Source: Colletes latitarsis
Lineage: Eukaryota; Arthropoda; Insecta; Hymenoptera; Colletidae
NCBI RefSeq assembly: GCF_051014445.1
Contig: NW_027488377.1
Location: 1,674,001 to 1,738,000, forward strand
Length of the DNA: 64,000 nucleotides
Reading direction: 5' to 3'
Position numbers and translations under genes: made by a program. Of the stretch, positions 35,174-48,205 are shown piece after piece. The notes beneath the pieces are model-generated. The model was not told where the DNA came from. It did not search any database and saw only the letters and a program-made list of their open reading frames with translations. Within the stretch, counting starts at the first letter, position 1; the number at the start of each line of letters is the position of its first letter.

Positions 35174-38100
35174 GTTTTGTCTGTTTTGGATCACGTAGTA
35201 TTGTGGTACCACACCGATAAAGTCAATGAAACCTGGTTCCGATTAATATTTTAGAGGATAACGCCGGTTATGTCTGGGTTAGGTCTGGTATTTGCAATCA
35301 TCTGACTCATACTTTCGCATTTTTCGCATATCTGTTGTCTAGATCCTGGGCTTTTTCTGGTTAGGATTACATAGTAATGTGGTACCACACCGAAACAGTC
35401 AATTATACCTGGTTGCGATTAATATTTTAGAGCATAACGCCAGTTATATCTGAGTTAGGTCTGGTATTTGCCATCATCTGACTCATACTTTCGCATTTTT
35501 CGCATACTTGAATGGCCAGAACCTGGGCTTTTTTTAGTTTGGATCAGGTAGTAATGTGGTACTACACTGAAACTGTCTATTAAACCTGGTACCGATTAAT
35601 ATTTTAGAGGATAACGCCGGTTATGTCAGGGTTAGTTCTGGTATTTGCCATCATCTGACTCATACTTTTGCATTTTTCGCATACTTGTTGGCCAGATTCT
35701 GGGCTCTTGCTGATTTGGATCAGGTAGTAATGTGGTACCAAAACGAAACAGTCAATTAAATCTGGTTTCAATCAATATTTTAGGGGGAATCACCGGTTAC
35801 GTCTGGGTTAGGTCTGGTATTTGCCATCATCTAGCTCATACTTTCGCATTTTTCGCATACTTGTTGGCCAGATCCTGGGCTTTTCCTGATTTGGATCACT
35901 TAGTAATGTGGTACTACACTGAAACTGTCTATTAAACCTGGTTGCGATTAATATTTTAGAGGATAACGCCAGTTATGTCTGGGTTAGGTCTTGTATTTGC
36001 CATCATCTGACTCATACTTTCGCATTTTTCGCATACCTGTCGGCCAGATCCTGAGCTCTTGCTGATTTGGATCACGTAGTATTGTGGTACCACACCGAAA
36101 TATATCAATTAAAGCTGGTTTCGATCAATATTATAGGGGGAAACACCAGTTGTGTCTGGGTTAGGCCTGGTACTTGTAATCATATGTCTCATACTTTCGC
36201 ATTTTTGGCATACTTGTTGGCCTGATCCTGGGTTTTGTCTGTTTTGGATCACGTAGTATTGTGGTACCACACCGATAAAGTCAATGAAACCTGGTTCCGA
36301 TTAATATTTTAGAGGATAACGCCGGATATGTCTGGGTTAGGTCTGGTATTTGCCATCATCTAGCTCATACTTTCGCATTTTTCGCATACTTGAATGGCCA
36401 GAACCAGGGCTTGTTTTAGATTGGATCAGGTAGTAATGTGGTACTACACTGAAACTGTCAATTAAACCTGGTTGCGATATATATTTTAGAGGATAACGGC
36501 GGTTATGTCTGGGTTTGGTCTAGTATTTGCCATCATCTTGCTCATAATATCGCATTTTTCGCATACTTGATGGCCAGATCCTGGGCTTTTTCTGATTTGT
36601 ATCACGTAATAATGTGGTACCACACCGAAACAGTCAATTAAACCTGGTTGCAATTTATATTCTAGAGGATAACGCCAGTTATATCTGGGTTAGGTCTGGT
36701 ATTTGCCATCATCTGACTCATACTTTCGCATTTTTCACCTACTTGAATGGCCAGAACCTGGGCTTTTTTTAGATTGGATGACGTAGTAATGTGGGACCAC
36801 ACCGAAACAGTCAATTAAGCCTGGTTCCGATTAATATTTTAGAGGATAACGGCGGTTATGTCTGGGTTAGGTCTGGTATTTGCCATCATGTAGCTCATAC
36901 TTTCGCATTTTTCGCATACTTGTTCGCCTGATCCTGGGTTTTGTCTGTTTTGGATCACGTAGTATTGTGGTACCACACCGATAAAGTCAATGAAACCTGA
37001 TTCCGATTAATATTTTAGAGGATAACGCCGGTTATGTCTGGGTTAGGTCTGGTATTTGCCATCATCTAGCTCACACTTTCGCATTTTTCACATACTTGAA
37101 TGGCCAGAACCTGGGCTTTTTTTAGATTGGGTGACGTAGTAATGTGGGACCACACCGAAACAGTCAATTAAGCCTGGTTCCGATTAATATTTTAGAGGAT
37201 AACGGCGGTTATGTCTGGGTTAGGTCTGGTATTTGCCATCATGTAGCTCATACTTTCGCATTTTTCGCATACTTGTTCGCCTGGGTTTTGTCTGTTTTGG
37301 ATCACGTAGTATTGTGGTACCACACCGATAAAGTCAATGAAACCTGGTTCCGATTTATATTTTAGAGGATAACGCCGGTTATGTCTGGGTTAGGTCTGGT
37401 ATTTGCCATCATCTAGCTCACACTTTTGCATTTTTCACATGCTTGAATGGCCAGAACCTGGGCTTTTTTTAGATTGGATCACGTAGTAATGTGGGACCAC
37501 ACCGAAACAGTCAATTAAGCCTGGTTCCGATTAATATTTTAGAGGATAACGGCGGTTATGTCTGGGTTAGGTCTGGTATTTGTCATCATCTAGCTCATAC
37601 TTTCGCATGTTTCGCATACTTGAATGGCCAGAACCTGGGCTTTTTTTAGATTGGATCAGGTAGTAATGTGGTACTACACTGAAACTGTCTATTAAACCTG
37701 GTTCCGATTAATATTTTAGAGGATAACGCCGGTTATGTCAGGGTTTGGTCTGGTATTTGCCATCATCTGACTCATACTTTTGCATTTTTCTCATACCTGT
37801 TGGCCAGATTCTGGGCGCTTGCTGATTTGGATCAGGTAGTAATGTGGTACCAAAACGAAACAGTCAATTATAGCTGGTTTCAATCAATAGTTTAGGGGGA
37901 AACACCGGTTACGTCTGGGTTAGGTCTGGTATTTGCCATCATCCAGCTCATACTTTCGCATTTTTCGCATACTTGTTGGCCAGATCCTGGGCTTTTGTTG
38001 ATTTGGCTCACGTAGTAACGTGGTACCACACAGAAGCAGCCAACTAAACTTGGTTACGATTAATATTTTAGGGGGAAACACCGGTTATGTCTGGGTTAGG

Positions 38101-40090
38101 TCTAGTATTTGCCATCATCTAGCTCATACTATCGCATTTTTCTCATACTTGTTGGCCAGATCCTGGGCTTTTGCTGATTTGGATCACGTAGTAATGTGGT
38201 ACCACTCTGGAGCAGTCAATTAATCCTGTTTCCGATTAATATTTTAGAGGATAACGCCGGTTATGTCTGGGCTAGTTCTCGTATTTGCAATCATCTGGCT
38301 CATACTTTCTCATTTTTCGCATACTTCTTGGCCAGATCCTGGGTTTTTTCCGGTTTGGATTACGTAGTAATATGGTACCACACCGAAAAAGTCAATTAAA
38401 CCTGGTTTCAATCAATATTTTAGGGGGAAACACCGGATACGTCTGGGTTAGGTCTGGTATTTGCCATCATCTAGCTCACACTTTCGCATTTTTCACACAC
38501 TTGAGTGGCCAGAACCTGGGCTTTTTTTAGATTGGATCACGTAGTAATGTGGCACCACACCGAAACAGTCAATTAAGCCTGGTTCCGATTAACATTTTAG
38601 AGGATAACGGCGGTTATGTCTGGGTAAGGTCTGGTATTTGCCATCATCTAGCTCATACTTTCGCATTTTTCGCATACTTGTTGGCCAGATCCTGGGCTTT
38701 TCCTGATTTGGATCACTTAGTAATGTGGTACTACACTGAAACTGTCTATTAAACCTGGTTGCGATTAATATTTTAGAGGATAACGCCAGTTATGTCTGGG
38801 TTAGGTCTTGTATTTGCCATCATCTGACTCATACTTTCGCATTTTTCGCATACCTGTCGGCCAGATCCTGAGCTCTTGCTGATTTGGATCACGTAGTATT
38901 GTGGTACCACACCGAAATATATCAATTAAAGCTGGTTTCGATCAATATTATAGGGGGAAACACCAGTTGTGTCTGGGTTAGGCCTGGTACTTGTAATCAT
39001 ATGTCTCATACTTTCGCATTTTTGGCATACTTGTTGGCCTGATCCTGGGTTTTGTCTGTTTTGGATCACGTAGTATTGTGGTACCACATCGATAAAGTCA
39101 ATGAAACCTGGTTCCGATTAATATTTTAGAGGATAACGCCGGATATGTCTGGGTTAGGTCTGGTATTTGCCATCATCTAGCTCATACTTTCGCATTTTTC
39201 GCATACTTGAATGGCCAGAACCAGGGCTTGTTTTAGATTGGATCAGGTAGTAATGTGGTACTACACTGAAACTGTCAATTAAACCTGGTTGCGATATATA
39301 TTTTAGAGGATAACGGCGGTTATGTCTGGGTTTGGTCTGGTATTTGCCATCATCTTGCTCATAATATCGCATTTTTCGCATAGTTGATGGCCAGATCCTG
39401 GGCTTTTTCTGATTTGTATCACGTAATAATGTGGTACCACACCGAAACAGTCAATTAAACCTGGTTGCAATTTATATTCTAGAGGATAACGGCAGTTATG
39501 TCTGGGTTAGGTCTGGTATTTGCCATCATCTAGCTCAGAGTTTCGCATTTTTCGCATACTTGTTGGCCAGATCCTGGGCTTTTTCTGATTTGGATCACGT
39601 AGTATTGTGGTACCACACCGATAAAGTCAATGAAACCTGGATCCGATTTATATTTTAGAGGATAACGCCGGTTATGTCTGGGTTAGGTCTGGTATTTGCC
39701 ATCATCTAGCTCACACTTTCGCATTTTTCACATACTTGAATGGCCAGAACCTGGGCTTTTTTTAGATTGGATCACGTAGTAATGTGGGACCACACCGAAA
39801 CAGTCAATTAAGCCTGGTTCCGATTAATATTTTAGAGGATAACGGCGGTTATGTCTGGGTTAGGTCTGGTATTTGTCATCATCTAGCTCATACTTTCGCA
39901 TGTTTCGCATACTTGAATGGCCAGAACCTGGGCTTTTTTTAGATTGGATCAGGTAGTAATGTGGTACTACACTGAAACTGTCTATTAAACCTGGTTCCGA
40001 TTAATAGTTTAGAGGATAACGCCGGTTATGTCAGGGTTTGGTCTGGTATTTGCCATCATCTGACTCATACTTTCGCATTTTTCGCATACT
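35174..40090. repeat. HOR-B, first (older) copies
   Basis: Blocks here recur downstream. About 35.6-38.4 kb matches 40.8-43.6 kb at offsets of 5,287-5,293 bp (30 monomers). About 36.0-36.66 kb matches 38.8-39.48 kb (offset 2,817) and then 41.27-41.95 kb (offset 2,471). About 38.0-38.6 kb matches 31.5-32.1 kb (offset 6,512, 37 monomers). One monomer near 37276 has lost 6 bp between two CCTG words. Confidence 0.8.
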
Positions 40091-42076
40091 TGAATGGCCA
40101 GAACCTGGGCTTTTTTTAGATTGGATGACGTAGTAATGTGGGACCACACCGAAACAGTCAATTAAGCCTGGTTCCGATTAATATTTTAGAGGATAACGGC
40201 GGTTATGTCTGGGTTAGGTCTGGTATTTGCCATCATGTAGCTCATACTTTCGCATTTTTCGCATACTTGTTGGCCTGATCCTGGGTTTTGTCTGTTTTGG
40301 ATCACGTAGTATTGTGGTACCACACCGATAAAGTCAATGAAACCTGGTTCCGATTAATATTTTAGAGGATAACGCCGGTTATGTCTGGGTTAGGTCTGGT
40401 ATTTGCCATCATCTAGCTCACACTTTCGCATTTTTCACATACTTGAATGGCCAGAACCTGGGCTCTTGCTGATTTGGATCACGTAGTAATGTGGTACCAC
40501 ACCGGAATAGTCAATTAAAGCTGGTTTCGGTCAATATTATAGGGGGAAACACCGGTTGTGTCTGGGTTAGGCCTGGTACTTATAATCATCTGTCTCAAAC
40601 TTTCGCATTTTTCGCATACTTGTTGGCCTGATCCTGGGTTTTGTCTGTTTTGGATCACGTAGTATTGTGGTACCACAACGAAAAAGTCAATTAAACCTGG
40701 TTCCGATTAATATTTTAGAGGATAACGCCGGTTATGTCTGGGTTAGGTCTGGTATTTGCCATCATCTAGCTCATACTTTCGCATTTTTCGCATACTTGAA
40801 TGGCCAGAACCTGGGCTTTTTTTAGTTTGGATCAGGTAGTAATGTGGTACTACACTGAAACTGTCTATTAAACCTGGTACCGATTAATATTTTAGAGGAT
40901 AACGCCGGTTATGTCAGGGTTAGTTCTGGTATTTGCCATCATCTGACTCATACTTTTGCATTTTTCGCATACTTGTTGGCCAGATTCTGGGCTCTTGCTG
41001 ATTTGGATCAGGTAGTAATGTGGTACCAAAACGAAACAGTCAATTAAAGCTGGTTTCAATCAATATTTTAGGGGGAATCACCGGTTACGTCTGGGTTAGG
41101 TCTGGTATTTGCCATCATCTAGCTCATACTTTCGCATTTTTCGCATACTTGTTGGCCAGATCCTGGGCTTTTCCTGATTTGGATCACTTAGTAATGTGGT
41201 ACTACACTGAAACTGTCTATTAAACCTGGTTGCGATTAATATTTTAGAGGATAACGCCAGTTATGTCTGGGTTAGGTCTTGTATTTGCCATCATCTGACT
41301 CATACTTTCGCATTTTTCGCATACCTGTCGGCCAGATCCTGAGCTCTTGCTGATTTGGATCACGTAGTATTGTGGTACCACACCGAAATATATCAATTAA
41401 AGCTGGTTTCGATCAATATTATAGGGGGAAACACCAGTTGTGTCTGGGTTAGGCCTGGTACTTGTAATCATATGTCTCATACTTTCGCATTTTTGGCATA
41501 CTTGTTGGCCTGATCCTGGGTTTTGTCTGTTTTGGATCACGTAGTATTGTGGTACCACATCGATAAAGTCAATGAAACCTGGTTCCGATTAATATTTTAG
41601 AGGATAACGCCGGATATGTCTGGGTTAGGTCTGGTATTTGCCATCATCTAGCTCATACTTTCGCATTTTTCGCATACTTGAATGGCCAGAACCAGGGCTT
41701 GTTTTAGATTGGATCAGGTAGTAATGTGGTACTACACTGAAACTGTCAATTAAACCTGGTTGCGATATATATTTTAGAGGATAACGGCGGTTATGTCTGG
41801 GTTTGGTCTGGTATTTGCCATCATCTTGCTCATAATATCGCATTTTTCGCATAGTTGATGGCCAGATCCTGGGCTTTTTCTGATTTGTATCACGTAATAA
41901 TGTGGTACCACACCGAAACAGTCAATTAAACCTGGTTGCAATTTATATTCTAGAGGATAACGGCAGTTATGTCTGGGTTAGGTCTGGTATTTGCCATCAT
42001 CTAGCTCATAGTTTCGCATTTTTCGCATACTTGTTGGCCAGATCCTGGGCTTTTTCTGATTTGGATCACGTAGTAA

Positions 42077-42088
42077 TGTGGCGCCACA
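42077..42088. repeat. Variant palindrome TGTGGCGCCACA, dyad symmetry kept
   Basis: The central TA of the usual palindrome is replaced by CG, two symmetric changes that leave a perfect 12-bp palindrome. The GTGGCGCCAC core starts at 29395, 30276, 34674, 42078, 44899, 45782, 46489, 50193, 53014, 53897, 54604, 56543, 57426 and 58133. All are in the second half of the window; I saw none before 29.4 kb. Most copies from 42 kb on are explained by HOR-B amplification. The 29.4, 30.3 and 34.7 kb copies lie outside it. Confidence 0.9.
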
Positions 42089-43756
42089 CCGAAACAGTCA
42101 ATTAAACCTGGTTCCGATTAATCTTTTACAGGATAACGCCGGTTATGTCTGGGTTAGGTCTGGTATTTGCCATCATCTGCCTCATACTATCGCATGTTTT
42201 GCATTCTTGTTGGCCAGATCCTGGGTTTTGTCTGTTTTGGATCACGTAGTATTGTGGTACCACACCGATAAAGTCAATGAAACCTGATTCCGATTAATAT
42301 TTTAGAGGATAACGCCGGTTATGTCTGGGTTAGGTCTGGTATTTGCCATCATCTAGCTCACACTTTCGCATTTTTCACATACCTGAATGGCCAGAACCTG
42401 GGCTTTTTTTAGATTGGGTGACGTAGTAATGTGGGACCACACCGAAACAGTCAATTAAGCCTGGTTCCGATTAATATTTTAGAGGATAACGGCGGTTATG
42501 TCTGGGTTAGGTCTGGTATTTGCCATCATGTAGCTCATACTTTCGCATTTTTCGCATACTTGTTCGCCTGATCCTGGGTTTTGTCTGTTTTGGATCACGT
42601 AGTATTGTGGTACCACACCGATAAAGTCAATGAAACCTGGATCCGATTTATATTTTAGAGGATAACGCCGGTTATGTCTGGGTTAGGTCTGGTTTTTGCC
42701 ATCATCTAGCTCACACTTTCGCATTTTTCACATACTTGAATGGCCAGAACCTGGGCTTTTTTTAGATTGGATCACGTAGTAATGTAGGACCACACCGAAA
42801 CAGTCAATTAAGCCTGGTTCCGATTAATATTTTAGAGGATAACGGCGGTTATGTCTGGGTTAGGTCTGGTATTTGTCATCATCTAGCTCATACTTTCGCA
42901 TGTTTCGCATACTTGAATGGCCAGAACCTGGGCTTTTTTTAGATTGGATCAGGTAGTAATGTGGTACTACACTGAAACTGTCTATTAAACCTGGTTCCGA
43001 TTAATAGTTTAGAGGATAACGCCGGTTATGTCAGGGTTTGGTCTGGTATTTGCCATCATCTGACTCATACTTTTGCATTTTTCTCATACCTGTTGGCCAG
43101 ATTCTGGGCTCTTGCTGATTTCGATCAGGTAGTAATGTGGTACCAAAACGAAACAGTCAATTATAGCTGGTTTCAATCAATAGTTTAGGGGGAAACACCG
43201 GTTACGTCTGGGTTAGGTCTGGTATTTGCCATCATCCAGCTCATACTTTCGCATTTTTCGCATACTTGTTGGCCAGATCCTGGGCTTTTGTTGATTTGGC
43301 TCACGTAGTAACGTGGTACCACACAGAAGCAGCCAACTAAACTTGGTTACGATTAATATTTTAGGGGGAAACACCGGTTATGTCTGGGTTAGGTCTAGTA
43401 TTTGCCATCATCTAGCTCATACTATCGCATTTTTCTCATACTTGTTGGCCAGATCCTGGGCTTTTGCTGATTTGGATCACGTAGTAATGTGGTACCACTC
43501 TGGAGCAGTCAATTAATCCTGTTTCCGATTAATATTTTAGAGGATAACGCCGGTTATGTCTGGGCTAGTTCTCGTATTTGCAATCATCTGGCTCACACTT
43601 TCGCATTTTTCGCATACTTGTTGGCCAGATTCTGGTCTCTTGCTGATTTGGATCAGGTAGTAATGTGGTACCAAACCGAAATAGTCAATTAAAGCTGGTT
43701 TCAATCAAGATTTTAGGGGGAAACACCGGTTACGTCTGGGTTAGGTCTGGTATTTG

Positions 43757-46700
43757 CCATCATCTGACTCATACTTTCGCATTTTTCGCATACCTGTCGG
43801 CCAGATCCTGAGCTCTTGCTGATTTGGATCACGTAGTAATGTGGTACCACACCGAAATAGTCAATTAAAGCTGGTTTCGGTCAATATTATAGGGGGAAAC
43901 ACCGATTGTGTCTGGGTTAGGCCTGGTACTTATAATCATCTGTCTCAAACTTTCGTATTTTTCGCATACTTGTTGGCCTGATCCTGGGTTTTGTCTGTTT
44001 TGGATCACGTAGTATTGTGGTACCACAACGAAAAAGTCAATTAAACCTGGTTCCGTTTAATATTTTAGAGGATAACGCCGGTTATGTCTGGGTTAGGTCT
44101 TGTATTTGCCATCATCTGACTCATACTTTCGCATTTTTCGCATACCTGTCAGCCAGATCCTGAGCTCTTGCTGATTTGGATCACGTAGTATTGCGGTACC
44201 ACACCGAAATATATCAATTAAAGCTGGTTTCGGTCAATATTATAGGGGGAAACACCGGTTGTGTCTGGGTTAGGCCTGGTACTTGTAATCATATGTCTCA
44301 TACTTTCGCATTTTTGGCATACTTGTTGGCCTGATCCTGGGTTTTGTCTGTTTTGGATCACGTAGTATTGTGGTACCACACCGATAAAGTCAATGAAACC
44401 TGGTTCCGATTAATATTTTAGAGGATAACGCCGGTTATGTCTGGGTTAGGTCTGGTATTTGCCATCATCTAGCTCATACTTTCGCATTTTTCGCATACTT
44501 GAATGGCCAGAACCTGGGCTTGTTTTAGATTGGATCAGGTAGTAATGTGGTACTACACTGAAACTGTCAATTAAACCTGGTTGCGATATATATTTTAGAG
44601 GATAACGGCGGTTATGTCTGGGTTTGGTCTGGTATTTGCCATCATCTTGCTCATAATATCGCATTTTTCGCATACTTGATGGCCAGATCCTGGGCTTTTT
44701 CTGATTTGTATCACGTAATAATGTGGTACCACACCGAAACAGTCAATTAAACCTGGTTGCAATTTATATTTTAGAGGATAACGGCAGTTATGTCTGGGTT
44801 AGGTCTGGTATTTGCCATCATCTAGCTCATAGTTTCGCATTTTCCCCATACTTGTTGGCCAGATCCTGGGCTTTTTCTGATTTGGATCACGTAGTAATGT
44901 GGCGCCACACCGAAACAGTCAATTAAACCTGGTTCCGATTAATCTTTTACAGGATAACGCCGGTTATGTCTGGGTTAGGTCTGGTATTTGCCATCATCTG
45001 CCTCATACTATCGCATGTTTTGCATTCTTGTTGGCCAGATCCTGTGTTTTTTCCTGATTTGGATCACTTAGTAATGTGGTACTACACTGAAACTGTCTAT
45101 TAAACCTGGTTCCGATTAATATTTTAGAGGATAACGCCAGTTATATCTGGGTTAGGTCTGGTATTTGCCATCATCTGACTCATACTTTCGCATTTTTCAC
45201 CTACTTGAATGGCCAGAACCTGGGCTTTTTTTAGATTGGATGACGTAGTAATGTGGGACCACACCGAAACAGTCAATTAAGCCTGGTTCCGATTAATATT
45301 TTAGAGGATAACGGCGGTTATGTCTGGGTTAGGTCTGGTATTTGCCATCATGTAGCTCATACTTTCGCATTTTTCGCATACTTGTTGGCCTGATCCTGGG
45401 TTTTGTCTGTTTTGGATCACGTAGTATTGTGGTACCACACCGATAAAGTCAATGAAACCTGGTTCCGATTAATATTTTAGAGGATAACGCCGGTTATGTC
45501 TGGGTTAGGTCTGGTATTTGCCATCATCTAGCTCACACTTTCGCATTTTTCACATACTTGAATGGCCAGAACCTGGGCTTTTTCTGATTTGTATCACGTA
45601 ATAATGTGGTACCTCACCGAAACAGTCAATTAAACCTGGTTGCAATTTATATTTTAGAGGATAACGGCAGTTATGTCTGGGTTAGGTCTGGTATTTGCCA
45701 TCATCTAGCTCATAGTTTCGCATTTTCCCCATACTTGTTGGCCAGATCCTGGGCTTTTTCTGATTTGGATCACGTAGTAATGTGGCGCCACACCGAAACA
45801 GTCAATTAAACCTGGTTCCGATTAATCTTTTACAGGATAACGCCGGTTATGTCTGGGTTAGGTCTGGTATTTGCCATCATCTGCCTCATACTATCGCATG
45901 TTTTGCATTCTTGTTGGCCAGATCCTGTGTTTTTTCCTGATTTGGATCACTAAGTAATGTGGTACTACACTGAAACTGTCTATTAAACCTGGTTCCGATT
46001 AATATTTTAGAGGATAACGCCAGTTATATCTGGGTTAGGTCTGGTATTTGCCAACATCTGACTCATACTTTCGCATTTTTCACCTACTTGAATGGCCAGA
46101 ACCTGGGCTTTTTTTAGATTGGATGACGTAGTAATGTGGGACCACACCGAAACAGTCAATTAAGCCTGGTTCCGATTAATATTTTAGAGGATAACGGCGG
46201 TTATGTCTGGGTTAGGTCTGGTATTTGCCATCATGTAGCTCATACTTTCGCATTTTTCGCATACTTGTTGGCCTGATCCTGGGTTTTGTCTGTTTTGGAT
46301 CACGTAGAATTGTGGTACCACACCGATAAAGTCAATGAAACCAGGTTCCGATTAATATTTTAGAGGATAACGCCGGTTATGTCTGGGTTAGGTCTGGTAT
46401 TTGCCATCATCTAGCTCACACTTTCGCATTTTTCACATACTTGAATGGCCAGAACCTGGGCTTTTTTTAGATTGGATCACGTAGTAATGTGGCGCCACAC
46501 CGAAACAGTCAATTAAACCTGGTTCCGATTAATCTTTTACAGGATAAGGCCGGTTATGTCTGGGTTAGGTCTGGTATTTGCCATCATCTGCCTCATACTA
46601 TCGCATGTTTTGCATTCTTCTTGGCCAGATCCTGTGTTTTTTCCGGTTTGGATCACGTAGTAATGTGGTACCAAACTGAAACAGTTAACTAATGCTGGTT

Positions 46701-47285
46701 TCGGTCAATATTTTAGAGGATAACGGCGGTTATGTCTGGGTTAGGTCTGGTATTTGCCATCATCTAGCTCATACTTTCGCATTTTCCGCATACTTGAATG
46801 GCCAGAACCTGGGCTCTTGCTGATTTGGATCACGTAGTAATGTGGTACCACACCGGAATAGTCAATTAAAGCTGGTTTCGGTCAATATTATAGGGGGAAA
46901 CACCGGTTGTGTCTGGGTTAGGCCTGGTACTTATAATCATCTGTCTCAAACTTTCGCATTTTTCGCATACTTGTTGGCCTGATCCTGGGTTTTGTCTGTT
47001 TTGGATCACGTAGTATTGTGGTACCACACCGATAAAGTCAATGAAACCTGGTTCCGATTAATATTTTAGAGGATAACGCCGGATATGTCTGGGTTAGGTC
47101 TGGTATTTGCCATCATCTAGCTCATACTTTCGCATTTTTCGCATACTTGTTGGCCAGATCCTGGGCTTTTCCTGATTGGGATCACTTAGTAACGTGGTAC
47201 TACACTGAAACTGTCTATTAAACCTGGTTGCGATTAATATTTTAGAGGATAACGCCAGTTATGTCTGGGTTAGGTCTTGTATTTG
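43757..47285. repeat. HOR-B 3,529-bp unit (20 monomers), inside 8,115-bp copy 1
   Basis: It begins at the ACCTGTCGGCCAGATCCTGA monomer. The same monomer recurs 3,529 bp later at about 47.29 kb, where a partial second copy runs to about 48.05 kb. It holds a shorter 883-bp (5-monomer) repeat, seen as the ATTTTCCCCATACTTG monomers near 44840 and 45723. Confidence 0.85.
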
Positions 47286-48205
47286 CCATCATCTGACTCA
47301 TACTTTCGCATTTTTCGCATACCTGTCGGCCAGATCCTGAGCTCTTGCTGATTTGGATCACGTAGTAATGTGGTACCACACCGAAATAGTCAATTAAAGC
47401 TGGTTTCGGTCAATATTATACGGGGAAACACCGATTGTGTCTGGGTTAGGCCTGGTACTTATAATCATCTGTCTCAAACTTTCGTATTTTTCGCATACTT
47501 GTTGGCCTGATCCTGGGTTTTGTCTGTTTTGGATCACGTAGTATTGTGGTACCACAACGAAAAAGTCAATTAAACCTGGTTCCGTTTAATATTTTAGAGG
47601 ATAACGCCGGTTATGTCTGGGTTAGGTCTTGTATTTGCCATCATCTGACTCATACTTTCGCATTTTTCGCATACCTGTCAGCCAGATCCTGAGCTCTTGC
47701 TGATTTGGATCACGTAGTATTGTGGTACCACACCGAAATATATCAATTAAAGCTGGTTTCGGTCAATATTATAGGGGGAAACACCGGTTGTGTCTGGGTT
47801 AGGCCTGGTACTTGTAATCATATGTCTCATACTTTCGCATTTTTGGCATACTTGTTGGCCTGATCCTGGGTTTTGTCTGTTTTGGATCACGTAGTATTGT
47901 GGTACCACACCGATAAAGTCAATGAAACCTGGTTCCGATTAATATTTTAGAGGATAACGCCGGTTATGTCTGGGTTAGGTCTGGTATTTGCCATCATCTA
48001 GCTCATACTTTCGCATTTTTCGCATACTTGAATGGCCAGAACCTGGGCTTTTTTTAGTTTGGATCAGGTAGTAATGTGGTACTACACTGAAACTGTCTAT
48101 TAAACCTGGTTCCGATTAATATTTTAGAGGATAACGCCAGTTATATCTGGGTTAGGTCTGGTATTTGCCATCATCTGACTCATACTTTCGCATTTTTCAC
48201 CTACT

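Larger units (their letters stand above)
40091..48055. repeat. HOR-B 8,115-bp unit, copy 1 (about 46 monomers)
   Basis: Markers recur 8,115 bp later throughout: GTAGTAACGTGG at 43308 and 51423, GTGGCGCCAC at 42078 and 50193, GTACCAAAACG at 41020 and 49135. The copies differ by scattered single bases, for example GTACCTCACCG at about 45609 versus GTACCACACCG at about 53724. The period equals a 30-monomer step (about 5,294) plus a 16-monomer step (2,821). Confidence 0.9.
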
